This document shows, piece by piece, positions 1 to 6,195 of a stretch of 7,025 nt of DNA. This DNA comes from Deltaproteobacteria bacterium (GTDB taxonomy: Bacteria > Desulfobacterota > DSM-4660 > Desulfatiglandales > Desulfatiglandaceae). The notes beneath the pieces are model-generated. The model saw only the letters and a program-made list of their open reading frames with translations. It was not told the origin of the DNA and ran no database searches. A program made the translations under genes and the position numbers. The DNA is taken from contig JAGHDR010000171.1 in NCBI GenBank assembly GCA_021159825.1, positions 1 through 7,025 of the forward strand, given 5' to 3'. How positions within the stretch are numbered: the first letter of the stretch is position 1; every line of letters starts with the position of its first letter.

Positions 1-288
1 GAGGGTACATCCAATATGGATATCCAGCATACATTACGCACGCTGGATATGGCGGCGGAAAGCGTGAGGCTGAAAAAGAGGACCATTATTGCCGCATTAC
101 ATAACCTGAACCTGGCCGCGGCCTTTTGTGATAATGTTATTTTTATGAAGGCCGGCATAATAGTATCTGAAGGTAAAGTAGCCGATACCATGAACGAACA
201 GAATATAAAAGATGTCTTTCAAGTGGATTCTAAGGTCTATTTTGACCGGTATTCAAATTCAAAACAGGTGGTATTTAGAAGGATATAG
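1..288 (+). CDS. ABC transporter ATP-binding protein, FecE/BtuD type (3' part only)
   Basis: This is the last 95 codons of an importer ATPase; the start lies before the window. ATPases of this family power uptake of iron-siderophore, haem, cobalamin or cobalt-type cargo from the cytoplasmic face of the inner membrane. The fragment opens at the end of Walker B with EGTSNMD, which corresponds to the usual E-P-T-S-x-L-D: catalytic Glu followed by the D-loop. The H-loop histidine follows in the segment ALHNLNLAAAFCDNVIFMKAG, and then IIVSEGKV, the common G-x-I-x-x-x-G turn. The remaining C-terminal 40 or so residues are of normal length for FecE-like proteins. The Pro after the catalytic Glu is Gly here, which is unusual. 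The open frame runs through the first base of the window, so the ATG at 16 is internal. The stop is two bases before the substrate-binding protein gene, indicating one operon. Cargo cannot be read from this fragment. Confidence 0.9.
   Translation, partial: EGTSNMDIQHTLRTLDMAAESVRLKKRTIIAALHNLNLAAAFCDNVIFMKAGIIVSEGKVADTMNEQNIKDVFQVDSKVYFDRYSNSKQVVFRRI
277..283 (+). promoter_or_regulatory. Ribosome binding site of the substrate-binding protein gene
   Basis: AGAAGGA lies seven bases before the ATG at 291, inside the last codons of the ATPase gene. It fixes the start of the binding protein and, with the two-base gap between genes, suggests coupled translation. Confidence 0.7.
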
Positions 289-290
289 AC

Positions 291-1703
291 ATGAAAAAAC
301 GGATATTAAGTGTTTTCGCATTAATTTTGTTTCTGGCGCCGGGCATCAATGCATCAGGTCGGACGAAGGGTTTTATAGACAGATCCGGTAATAAAATAGT
401 TATTGAAATCCCATTTAAGAGGATAATCTCGCTATATGGAGCCCATTCGGAAAACCTGTTTTCTCACGGCCTTGATGAAGAGATAACAGGTGTTTCCAAA
501 AATGAGGCATATCCTCCACGGGCGACAAAAAAGCCGGTTTTCAGTTATCATGATGATGCCGAGAAATTTATTGCATCGCACCCGGACCTGATCCTGATAA
601 GACCGATGATAGCCCGCGGTTATGCAAACCTTGTCTTAAAGCTTCAAAGAGCGGGGATAACGGTTGTATCGTTGCAGCCGAGGACTGTGGATGAGATGTA
701 TTCATACTGGAAAAAGCTGGGAATGCTGACAGGGAAAGAAAGAGAGGCGGGTGAGATGATAAAAGAGTTTAAGGCCGGACTCAAAAGGATCGACTTATTT
801 ATAAAAGGCATCCCGTCTTCAAGCAAAAAAAAGGTCTACTTTGAGGCCATCCACAGCAAGATGAAGACCTTTTCCCCATCATCCATTGCCATCTTTGCCT
901 TGAAAACAGCCGGTGGAATAAACATTGCTGATGACGCACAGGCCAGGAGGGAGACGAATATAGCTGCCTATGGAAAAGAACACATTTTATCTCATGCAGA
1001 AGAAATAGACGTCTACCTTGCGCAGCGCGGGGCCATGAATCATGCAAAAGTCAGACGCATCAAGGAGGAAGGGGGCTTTTCGGCCATCAAGGCGGTAAGG
1101 GAGGGAAAGGTTTATATCCTTGATGAGAAGATAGTTTCACGGCCCACAATGAGATTGCTCGACGGTATATATGAAATTGGCAGGATCTTATACCCTTCAA
1201 GGTTTAATGATATAACCCCGTTTATGGCAAAGCCCGTTGTTACCAGGGCCAGGTTTGCGGAGATGCTCATCAAAACAATGAATATTCGTCTGAAGACACC
1301 GGATTACAGGCATGATATCCGGAAGAGAGCGAGTGCCGAAGAACATAAGTACGGGGATTTTAAGGATGTAGACTATGCCGGAAATGGATATAAGTTTATA
1401 GAAACCGCTGTCTACAGAGGGTTTTTCCCTAACATTAGTAAGTGTGAATTCCATCCTGATATGCCGATTAAAAAAGGGACTGTTGCCTATGCCCTGTTTA
1501 TGAATTTTGATCTTCCGGATGCAAGACCTGTGGCCATAAAAGATGTCCCGAAAACCAATCCCCTGTTTAACCAGATCCAGGCGGTTGTGGGGCTTGATAT
1601 TATAAAATTGAACAAGGATGGACGTTTTATGCCTGAAAGCTCCGTATCAGGCAGGGAGGTCTTCAAATATATTTCACTGGCAAGGGACAAAAGTGTGCAT
1701 TAA
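291..1703 (+). CDS. Periplasmic substrate-binding protein (BtuF/FepB-like, class III) with SLH-like C-terminal extension
   Basis: This 470-residue protein should bind the cargo in the periplasm and hand it to the ABC importer whose ATPase gene precedes it. Residues 1-22 form a signal peptide: MKKR, a hydrophobic stretch, then a likely cut near NAS-G. No lipobox cysteine is present, so it is not an obvious lipoprotein. Residues about 25-302 fit the TroA/BtuF fold: a first strand around KRIISLYG, LDEEITGVSK, then HPDLILIRP, the long linking helix at about 145-172, and GKVYILDEK near the end of the second lobe. Ordinary members stop near here, at about 300 residues. Residues about 315-465 are extra and read as SLH-like repeats: VTRARFAEML; FKDVDYAGNGYKFIETAVYRG with FHPDMPIKKG; IKDVP with GRFMPESSVSGREVF. 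SLH modules usually attach proteins to peptidoglycan or wall polymers, so tethering is inferred. A corrinoid, cobalt or iron-chelate cargo is likely. By eye the gene looks more AT-rich than the cbi genes downstream. Confidence 0.85.
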   Translation: MKKRILSVFALILFLAPGINASGRTKGFIDRSGNKIVIEIPFKRIISLYGAHSENLFSHGLDEEITGVSKNEAYPPRATKKPVFSYHDDAEKFIASHPDLILIRPMIARGYANLVLKLQRAGITVVSLQPRTVDEMYSYWKKLGMLTGKEREAGEMIKEFKAGLKRIDLFIKGIPSSSKKKVYFEAIHSKMKTFSPSSIAIFALKTAGGINIADDAQARRETNIAAYGKEHILSHAEEIDVYLAQRGAMNHAKVRRIKEEGGFSAIKAVREGKVYILDEKIVSRPTMRLLDGIYEIGRILYPSRFNDITPFMAKPVVTRARFAEMLIKTMNIRLKTPDYRHDIRKRASAEEHKYGDFKDVDYAGNGYKFIETAVYRGFFPNISKCEFHPDMPIKKGTVAYALFMNFDLPDARPVAIKDVPKTNPLFNQIQAVVGLDIIKLNKDGRFMPESSVSGREVFKYISLARDKSVH

Positions 1704-1730
1704 TAATTCCTTACTATGGGTATAATTAGA

Positions 1731-2447
1731 ATGAAAAATGGAACATTGTACGGAATCGGCGTGGGTCCTGGAGATCCGGATCTGATCACCCTGAAGGCAA
1801 TAAAGATCCTGAAACAGGTCGATATTATTTTTGCGGCCGCGTCCACAAAGAACAGTTATTCTCTGGCCATGGAGATTGCATCTCCCCACCTGAAAGAGGG
1901 GGCGCCGATCGTGCCTCTTGGTTTCCCCATGACCCGGGACAAAAAGAAGCTTGCCGACGCATGGGAAGAAAATGGCCGAAAAGTGGTCGAATCCCTAAAG
2001 AAGGGGGGGAATGCGGCCTTCATTACCTTAGGGGATCCTTTGATTTACAGTACCTTCGGATACATTTTTAACACCATCAAGGAAACAGAGCCTGATATCC
2101 CTATCGAGATTATTCCGGGTATTACCTCCTATCAGGCAGGCGCGGCAGCCGCCGGACAGATCCTGGTTGAAGCAGAAGAATCCTTTGCCGTTGTTTCCGG
2201 CGCCCTTGGGGCGGAAAGACTGAAGGACATGGTTCACCATACGGACCGCGTGGTATTGCTCAAAGTGTACCATAAATACCAGGAGATCATGGATACCCTG
2301 AATCAGCTTGGCCTGGCCAAAGGCTCTGTTCTTATATCCCGATGCGGGCTGGATGATGAGGTGATTCTCCGGGACCTGGAAGAGGGTTTTGACACACCGC
2401 CCCCGTATCTTTCGCTTCTTCTCATCAAAAAGACCGATCGTATATGA
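1731..2447 (+). CDS. cbiL: Cobalt-factor II (precorrin-2) C20-methyltransferase
   Basis: CbiL transfers a methyl group from S-adenosylmethionine to C20 of cobalt-factor II in the cytoplasm, the first methylation dedicated to the corrin ring. The 238-residue product has the normal CbiL/CobI size and motif order for the tetrapyrrole methylase family. These are GTLYGIGVGPGDPDLITLKA at residues 4-23, a lysine-serine segment at 40-44 (KNSYS), FITLGDPLIYST at 98-109 (SAM-binding region), and EIIPGITSYQAGAAAAG at 126-142. The C20 rather than another C-methyltransferase assignment rests on LYGIGVGPGDP and the FPMTRD segment after it, as remembered from family members. An in-frame ATG at 1716 would add MGIIR. 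I chose 1731 because family members start just before GTLYG, but neither start has a Shine-Dalgarno sequence, so the start is uncertain by five codons. It follows the binding protein gene by 27 bases and leads the cbi run. Confidence 0.93.
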   Translation: MKNGTLYGIGVGPGDPDLITLKAIKILKQVDIIFAAASTKNSYSLAMEIASPHLKEGAPIVPLGFPMTRDKKKLADAWEENGRKVVESLKKGGNAAFITLGDPLIYSTFGYIFNTIKETEPDIPIEIIPGITSYQAGAAAAGQILVEAEESFAVVSGALGAERLKDMVHHTDRVVLLKVYHKYQEIMDTLNQLGLAKGSVLISRCGLDDEVILRDLEEGFDTPPPYLSLLLIKKTDRI

Positions 2448-2482
2448 AACAGTAAATTATTTTGTAGATTATTTCCGTCAAC

Positions 2483-2500
2483 ATGGCGGGAAGGCGCCAT
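2483..2500 (+). promoter_or_regulatory. Hairpin presenting the cbiET ribosome binding site in its loop
   Basis: ATGGCG (2483-2488) and CGCCAT (2495-2500) are a perfect six-base inverted repeat enclosing GGAAGG (2489-2494), the only Shine-Dalgarno-like sequence before the ATG at 2504. The loop ends nine bases before that ATG. The arrangement is seen directly; any effect on translation is inferred. The 5' arm contains an in-frame ATG, the alternative longer start of cbiET. Confidence 0.5.
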
Positions 2501-2503
2501 AAT

Positions 2504-3718
2504 ATGCATCAGGTACACATCGTTGGACTGGGGATTGATCACAATGAGATCGCCCCCGCGATCTTACGACGGATTGAGAACGCCGAGGTTTTGGTGGGGG
2601 GGGATCGTCTTCTCAATATCTTTCGGGATTATCCGGGTATCAAAGTTCCCATCAAGAGTCCTCTGGAACGTGTGATCGAGAGAGTGAAAAAAGAGATGCA
2701 ATTGCACAGGGATGTTGTAGTGCTTGCAGACGGGGATCCCCTGTTTTTCGGGATTGGAGAGCGTCTGATAAATGTGTTGGGCAGGGAAAAAGTCATGCTT
2801 TATCCCGGTATAACGACGCTTCAGGTGGCGGCATCCGGAATGAAAATTCCTTGGCACGATATGGAAACCGTCTCTCTTCATGGCAGGCAAGATGTTTTGC
2901 CTCTTTTAACTGCTTTGGTTGAAAGCCACCGGGTCGCTGTATTTACAGACCTGAATTTCCATCCGGCCAGGCTGGCGGATGAATTACTGAGACGGGGAAT
3001 TGATGTTTTTAACATGCATGTGTTTGAGGATTTGGGTATGAAATCCGAAAGGGCAGCATGTTTTGCCCTGAAAGACGCCGCAAAAACGACTTTCTCTACA
3101 CTCAATTTTGTCATATTGGAGCGCACTAAAACCACGGAGGTCCCCTTATTTTTGGGTTTGGATGATGATCTCTACAAGCACCCAAAGGGTTTGATCACCA
3201 AGAAAGAAATCCGGGCCGTTGGTCTTTCCGCCCTTGCCATTAAGCCGAACCACGTCGTCTGGGATCTGGGCGCAGGCTGCGGTTCCATGGCCATTGAGGC
3301 ATCCCTTTTAGCGCATAAAGGGACTGTTCTGGCAGTAGAAAAAAATGCGGACAGAGTCCAACTGATCCGGGATAACATCAGGCGGATGGGCGCTTATGGC
3401 GTTCAGGTGATATACGGCGAAATGCCCGAATGCCTGGAATCCCTTCCCGATCCGGACCGGATCTTTATCGGTGGCGGCATCGGAAAAAGCAACAAGGTCC
3501 TGGAGATAGCAACCGGGAGACTGAGACCCGGAGGAAAACTGGTGCTTCATTTAGTGCTCATGGGATCTTTGGCGCGGACAAGGGATTATCTGAAAGGTTT
3601 GAATTGGCCCTTTGCCATCACGCAAATCGAGGTTTCGCGATCCAGGAGTATTGCGGGCGATCAACGGCTGGAAGCATTAAATCCGGTTTTCATTGTGGAC
3701 GTCAAAAAGAAGTTATGA
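2504..3718 (+). CDS. cbiET: Cobalt-precorrin-7 C5/C15-methyltransferase and C12-decarboxylase, CbiE-CbiT fusion (CobL type)
   Basis: This bifunctional cytoplasmic enzyme methylates C5 and C15 of the corrin ring and removes the acetate carboxyl at C12, giving cobalt-precorrin-8. Residues 1 to about 210 are CbiE (tetrapyrrole methylase fold): VHIVGLGID, AEVLVGGDRLL, ADGDPLFFGIG at 75-85, LYPGITTLQVAASGMKIPW, and the typical SLHGR at 124-128. Residues about 225-400 are CbiT, a Rossmann methyltransferase: GLITKKEIRAVGLSAL, the SAM-binding motif VVWDLGAGCGSMAIEAS at 251-267, the acidic VEKN at 278-281, and DRIFIGGG with RPGGKLVL. At 404 residues the length is normal for fused CobL. CbiE and CbiT are separate proteins in many anaerobes such as Salmonella, but fusions are common. 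The start at 2504 has GGAAGG nine bases upstream and gives MHQVHIVGLG. The ATG at 2483 would add seven residues and lacks a binding site. The preceding gap of 56 bases is the longest within the run. Confidence 0.94.
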   Translation: MHQVHIVGLGIDHNEIAPAILRRIENAEVLVGGDRLLNIFRDYPGIKVPIKSPLERVIERVKKEMQLHRDVVVLADGDPLFFGIGERLINVLGREKVMLYPGITTLQVAASGMKIPWHDMETVSLHGRQDVLPLLTALVESHRVAVFTDLNFHPARLADELLRRGIDVFNMHVFEDLGMKSERAACFALKDAAKTTFSTLNFVILERTKTTEVPLFLGLDDDLYKHPKGLITKKEIRAVGLSALAIKPNHVVWDLGAGCGSMAIEASLLAHKGTVLAVEKNADRVQLIRDNIRRMGAYGVQVIYGEMPECLESLPDPDRIFIGGGIGKSNKVLEIATGRLRPGGKLVLHLVLMGSLARTRDYLKGLNWPFAITQIEVSRSRSIAGDQRLEALNPVFIVDVKKKL

Positions 3719-3721
3719 GGA
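3716..3721 (+). promoter_or_regulatory. Ribosome binding site deciding the cbiF start
   Basis: TGAGGA spans the stop codon of cbiET (TGA) and sits seven bases before the ATG at 3729. It supports that start over the in-frame ATG at 3693, which lies inside cbiET and has no such site, and it suggests translational coupling. Confidence 0.7.
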
Positions 3722-3728
3722 TGAACGT

Positions 3729-4502
3729 ATGAATAAGAAGATATCGCATGTACATTTTATAGGGGCGGGTCCGGGAGATCCCGAGTTGATCACAGTCAAG
3801 GGGCAGAGATATATAAAAGAGGCCGATCTTGTCCTCTATGCCGGTTCCCTGGTCCCCGAGGAGTCAGTGGCCTGCGCCAAGGAAGATGCAAAGGTTATTG
3901 ATTCTTCGTCCATGACGTTGGCGGAAACCCATTCACTGATTCTTGAGACTGTCAAGTCCGGCGGCAGGGTGGCACGTGTACATACGGGTGATCCTTCACT
4001 ATATGGGGCGATTAAAGAACAGATGATACTCCTTGACCGGGACGGTGTCAGCTATGAGATTGTCCCGGGAGTAACGGCGGCATTTGCTGCTGCGGCTGCC
4101 GCAAAAATTGCTTTTACCTTGCCTGAAAAAGTGCAAACCCTTATTTTGACCCGGATGGAGGGACGAACACCGGTTCCTGATCGAGAGCGATTGCGGGATC
4201 TATCCAGACATAACGCCGCACTGGCCATCTATTTGTCGGCCGCTGATCCGGACGGGATTGTTGAAGCGCTTTTGGCGGGCGGCTATTCCCGGGAGACCCC
4301 GGTTGTGGTGGCCCACAGGGTTGGCTGGTCTGATGAAATGGTTGTTGTTACCCGGATTTCCGGACTCTCTAAGGCGGTAAGGGATGCGGATATCCACAAA
4401 CAGGCGATTTTCCTGGTTCTGCCGGGACAAAAAGATGATCCTGTTTTCTCCAGGCTTTATAGCCCGGAATTTTCTCATGGCTTCAGGCCTGAACGTTCAT
4501 AA
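3729..4502 (+). CDS. cbiF: Cobalt-precorrin-4 C11-methyltransferase
   Basis: CbiF (CobM in the aerobic pathway) methylates C11 of cobalt-precorrin-4 with S-adenosylmethionine, giving cobalt-precorrin-5A, the substrate of the next gene's product. The 257-residue product matches family length. Motifs in order are VHFIGAGPGDPELITVKGQ at 8-26, ADLVLYAGSLVP at 32-43, RVHTGDPSLYGAIKEQM at 83-99 (SAM site), and YEIVPGVTAAFAAAAA at 109-124. TRMEGRTPVPDRE at 141-153 and LAIYLSA at 165-171 follow; both are typical of C11 methyltransferases. The N-terminal glycine-rich loop closely resembles that of cbiL, as expected of paralogous methylases. The start at 3729 is ten bases after the cbiET stop and has TGAGGA at the right distance. 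The stop is seven bases before cbiG, so both should be on one transcript. Key family residues appear intact. Confidence 0.95.
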   Translation: MNKKISHVHFIGAGPGDPELITVKGQRYIKEADLVLYAGSLVPEESVACAKEDAKVIDSSSMTLAETHSLILETVKSGGRVARVHTGDPSLYGAIKEQMILLDRDGVSYEIVPGVTAAFAAAAAAKIAFTLPEKVQTLILTRMEGRTPVPDRERLRDLSRHNAALAIYLSAADPDGIVEALLAGGYSRETPVVVAHRVGWSDEMVVVTRISGLSKAVRDADIHKQAIFLVLPGQKDDPVFSRLYSPEFSHGFRPERS

Positions 4503-4509
4503 AGGTGAT
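4503..4509 (+). promoter_or_regulatory. Ribosome binding site deciding the cbiG start
   Basis: AGGTGAT directly after the cbiF stop exactly matches part of the anti-Shine-Dalgarno complement AGGAGGTGAT and abuts the ATG at 4510. In-frame ATGs at 4384 and 4477 lie inside cbiF and lack a comparable site. Confidence 0.7.
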
Positions 4510-5550
4510 ATGGTGAAAGATACTGCCGTTTATGCACTGACGCCGCAGGGTGCTCGTTTAGCCAAGATCTTGGTCAACAGACTGGAAGCGGATCTCTTTC
4601 TGCCCACGCGTCTTTCAGACCATGAAACCATTCCTTTTGATCGTTTGTTGGAGGTCGTGGCAAAGAACTTTTTCTTATACCCCAGACATGTTTTTGTGGC
4701 GGCCGCCGGAATTGTTGTCAGGGCCATTTCACCGCATCTGAAATCCAAGGATCGGGACCCTGCCGTCATCGTGTTGGACCAGGAAGGCCATTATGTTGTC
4801 AGCCTTCTTTCCGGTCACCTGGGCGGGGCGAACGAACTGGCCCGGGAGGTTGCCGGATTGACCGGCGGGAGCGCTGTGATCACAACGGCCACGGATACCG
4901 CCGGAGTTCCCGCCATTGACGTCCTTGCAAAAAAGAGAAACCTGAAGATCGGTAATCTGAAGGTGGTAAAATCAATCAACATGGCCTTGCTTGAGGGAAG
5001 GCCGGTGCAAATATTTGATCCGGAGGATCGACTGGGTTTGAAGCATCAGGCGCCTGAGGCATTTGACATCAAATGGGTAGAAAATGGAGGTCAATGGCGC
5101 AATGAACATCCGGGCGTATGGGTGACCTGGGAGAGCCGGATGGCGGAGACTGGAATGAACCGGCTGATTCTTTATCCCAAGTGCCTCGTTGCGGGTGTGG
5201 GTTGTAATCGGGGAACGGATGCACGGGAAATTTTGAATTTGGTCAAAAGCACTTTTCAGTATCAAAAAATTTCCATTCAAAGCCTCAAGTGCCTGACGAC
5301 TATCGAAGCTAAAAGAGACGAGCAAGGCCTTCTGGATGCTGCGGAAGAATTAAATATCCCGCTGTTATTCTTTGGAAAATCCGACCTGGAATCCATCAAA
5401 GCGCCGCACCCCTCAAGTGTGGTCGAGAAACATATGGGAATATCAAGCGTATGTGAAGCAACAGCCCTTTTGAAAACCGGCGGAGGCAGGCTTCTGGTTC
5501 CCAAGACCAAGAGCCGAAACGCTACTCTGGCTGTGGCGTTGGAACGCTAA
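4510..5550 (+). CDS. cbiG: Cobalt-precorrin-5A hydrolase
   Basis: CbiG opens the delta-lactone of cobalt-precorrin-5A and releases acetaldehyde from C20, giving cobalt-precorrin-5B. It is diagnostic of the anaerobic, early-cobalt route, since the aerobic route uses CobG chemistry instead. The 346-residue product has the usual three parts. The N-terminal domain (about 1-80) has YALTPQGARLA and VFVAAAGIVVRAISPHL. The highly characteristic VSLLSGHLGGANELARE at 97-113 with ITTATDTAGVPAIDVLA at 124-140 follows. A variable middle section (about 150-220) comes next. The C-terminal domain (about 225-346) has LVAGVGCNRGTDAREIL, EQGLLDAAEELNIPLLFF, and SSVCEATALLKTGGGRLLVPKTKSRNATLAVA. All hallmarks are present, with no sign of truncation. 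It starts seven bases after cbiF and ends 33 bases before the phosphatase gene. Confidence 0.96.
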   Translation: MVKDTAVYALTPQGARLAKILVNRLEADLFLPTRLSDHETIPFDRLLEVVAKNFFLYPRHVFVAAAGIVVRAISPHLKSKDRDPAVIVLDQEGHYVVSLLSGHLGGANELAREVAGLTGGSAVITTATDTAGVPAIDVLAKKRNLKIGNLKVVKSINMALLEGRPVQIFDPEDRLGLKHQAPEAFDIKWVENGGQWRNEHPGVWVTWESRMAETGMNRLILYPKCLVAGVGCNRGTDAREILNLVKSTFQYQKISIQSLKCLTTIEAKRDEQGLLDAAEELNIPLLFFGKSDLESIKAPHPSSVVEKHMGISSVCEATALLKTGGGRLLVPKTKSRNATLAVALER

Positions 5551-5551
5551 C

Positions 5552-5565
5552 CTTCGTCAGCGAAG
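5552..5565. repeat. Short inverted repeat in the cbiG-phosphatase gap
   Basis: CTTCG and CGAAG form a five-base-pair stem around a TCAG loop, directly after the cbiG stop. No T-run follows, so it is not a convincing terminator. It is followed by the G-rich string GCGGGGACGG just before the phosphatase start. It could be a weak mRNA structure or a relic of a dispersed repeat; only one copy is present here. Confidence 0.35.
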
Positions 5566-5583
5566 CGCGGGGACGGAATTCTA

Positions 5584-6171
5584 ATGAACCAAAAGCAAAC
5601 GCTCAAGGTTATTCTTGTGCGTCACGGAGAAACGATAGGCAATGTCAAGGGTGTTGTTCAAGGACAGTCTGATACCCCTCTTACGGAAAGGGGGATTGCA
5701 TCTACTTTAAAAAAGGCGGAAAAGGTCAGGGACCTTCCTTTTGATGCTGTTTTCTGCAGCGATCTTTCAAGGACGGTGGCAACCCTTAAACTGTTACAGG
5801 GGAAAATTACGGGGTTGCCCGAGCCTGTCTATACGCGGGATCTTCGAGAGATTGATTTTGGCGACCTCACCGGGCGACTGAAAAAGGAAATCATGCCCAT
5901 TATTTTGGCGCACAAGGAAGCGCCTGAGGTTCCTTACCCCAATGGAGAATCCGGTGGCGCGTTTATTGCCCGTGTAAAAGGCTTTTTTAAAATGCTGATG
6001 GACCGTCATGCAAAGGGGCAGATCCTTGTGGTTACCCATTTCGGGGTCATGGAAACAGCGGCCTGCCGGTTCACCGGACCGCCGTCATACGAAAACATTC
6101 ACATCGGCCCCGATGATGTGTGGCGCATGACCTTTTCGCACGATGGGTCGATTACCAGGGAAGCGCTTTGA
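5584..6171 (+). CDS. Histidine phosphatase family protein, probable alpha-ribazole phosphatase (CobC-like)
   Basis: This 195-residue protein belongs to the phosphoglycerate-mutase-like histidine phosphatases. The RHGE motif at residues 13-16 supplies the phosphorylated His14. SDLSR at 59-63 holds the second phosphate-binding arginine, LREIDFGDLTG at 87-97 carries the likely acid Glu89, PNGES at 119-123 is typical of CobC, and VTHFGVMET at 150-158 contains the second catalytic His152. In cobalamin synthesis CobC removes the phosphate from alpha-ribazole 5'-phosphate or adenosylcobalamin 5'-phosphate at the end of nucleotide-loop assembly. The family also includes phosphatases for sugars and 3-phosphoglycerate, so the assignment depends on the short size, the LREIDFGDLTG and PNGES motifs, and its place directly after four cbi genes. 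GGA (5575-5577) six bases before the ATG is a modest ribosome binding site. The gene ends the + strand run and faces korC across 24 bases. Confidence 0.85.
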   Translation: MNQKQTLKVILVRHGETIGNVKGVVQGQSDTPLTERGIASTLKKAEKVRDLPFDAVFCSDLSRTVATLKLLQGKITGLPEPVYTRDLREIDFGDLTGRLKKEIMPIILAHKEAPEVPYPNGESGGAFIARVKGFFKMLMDRHAKGQILVVTHFGVMETAACRFTGPPSYENIHIGPDDVWRMTFSHDGSITREAL

Positions 6172-6195
6172 TTTGGAAGGGCAGGGGTGTGCGTT

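Noticed and set aside
2448..2482. AT-rich stretch after cbiL considered as a promoter or terminator.
   Set aside because: No convincing -35/-10 pair and no GC-rich stem with a T-run could be made out.
3693..3728. Upstream in-frame ATG that would lengthen cbiF by 12 residues.
   Set aside because: It lies within cbiET, has no ribosome binding site and adds residues not found in the family; TGAGGA supports 3729.
3430..3732. A 100-codon open frame on the + strand overlapping the 3' half of cbiET.
   Set aside because: It is a frame shadow of the CbiT domain: the product has no recognisable motif, whereas the cbiET frame carries clear conserved motifs throughout.
1755..3800. Similar DNA at the 5' ends of cbiL and cbiF (around 1758-1795 and 3764-3800), considered as a repeat.
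   Set aside because: The similarity encodes the shared glycine-rich loop of paralogous tetrapyrrole methylases and is explained by protein homology.
4384..4509. Upstream in-frame ATGs (4384, 4477) that would lengthen cbiG.
   Set aside because: They overlap cbiF coding sequence, and AGGTGAT abutting 4510 plus family length favour the shorter start.
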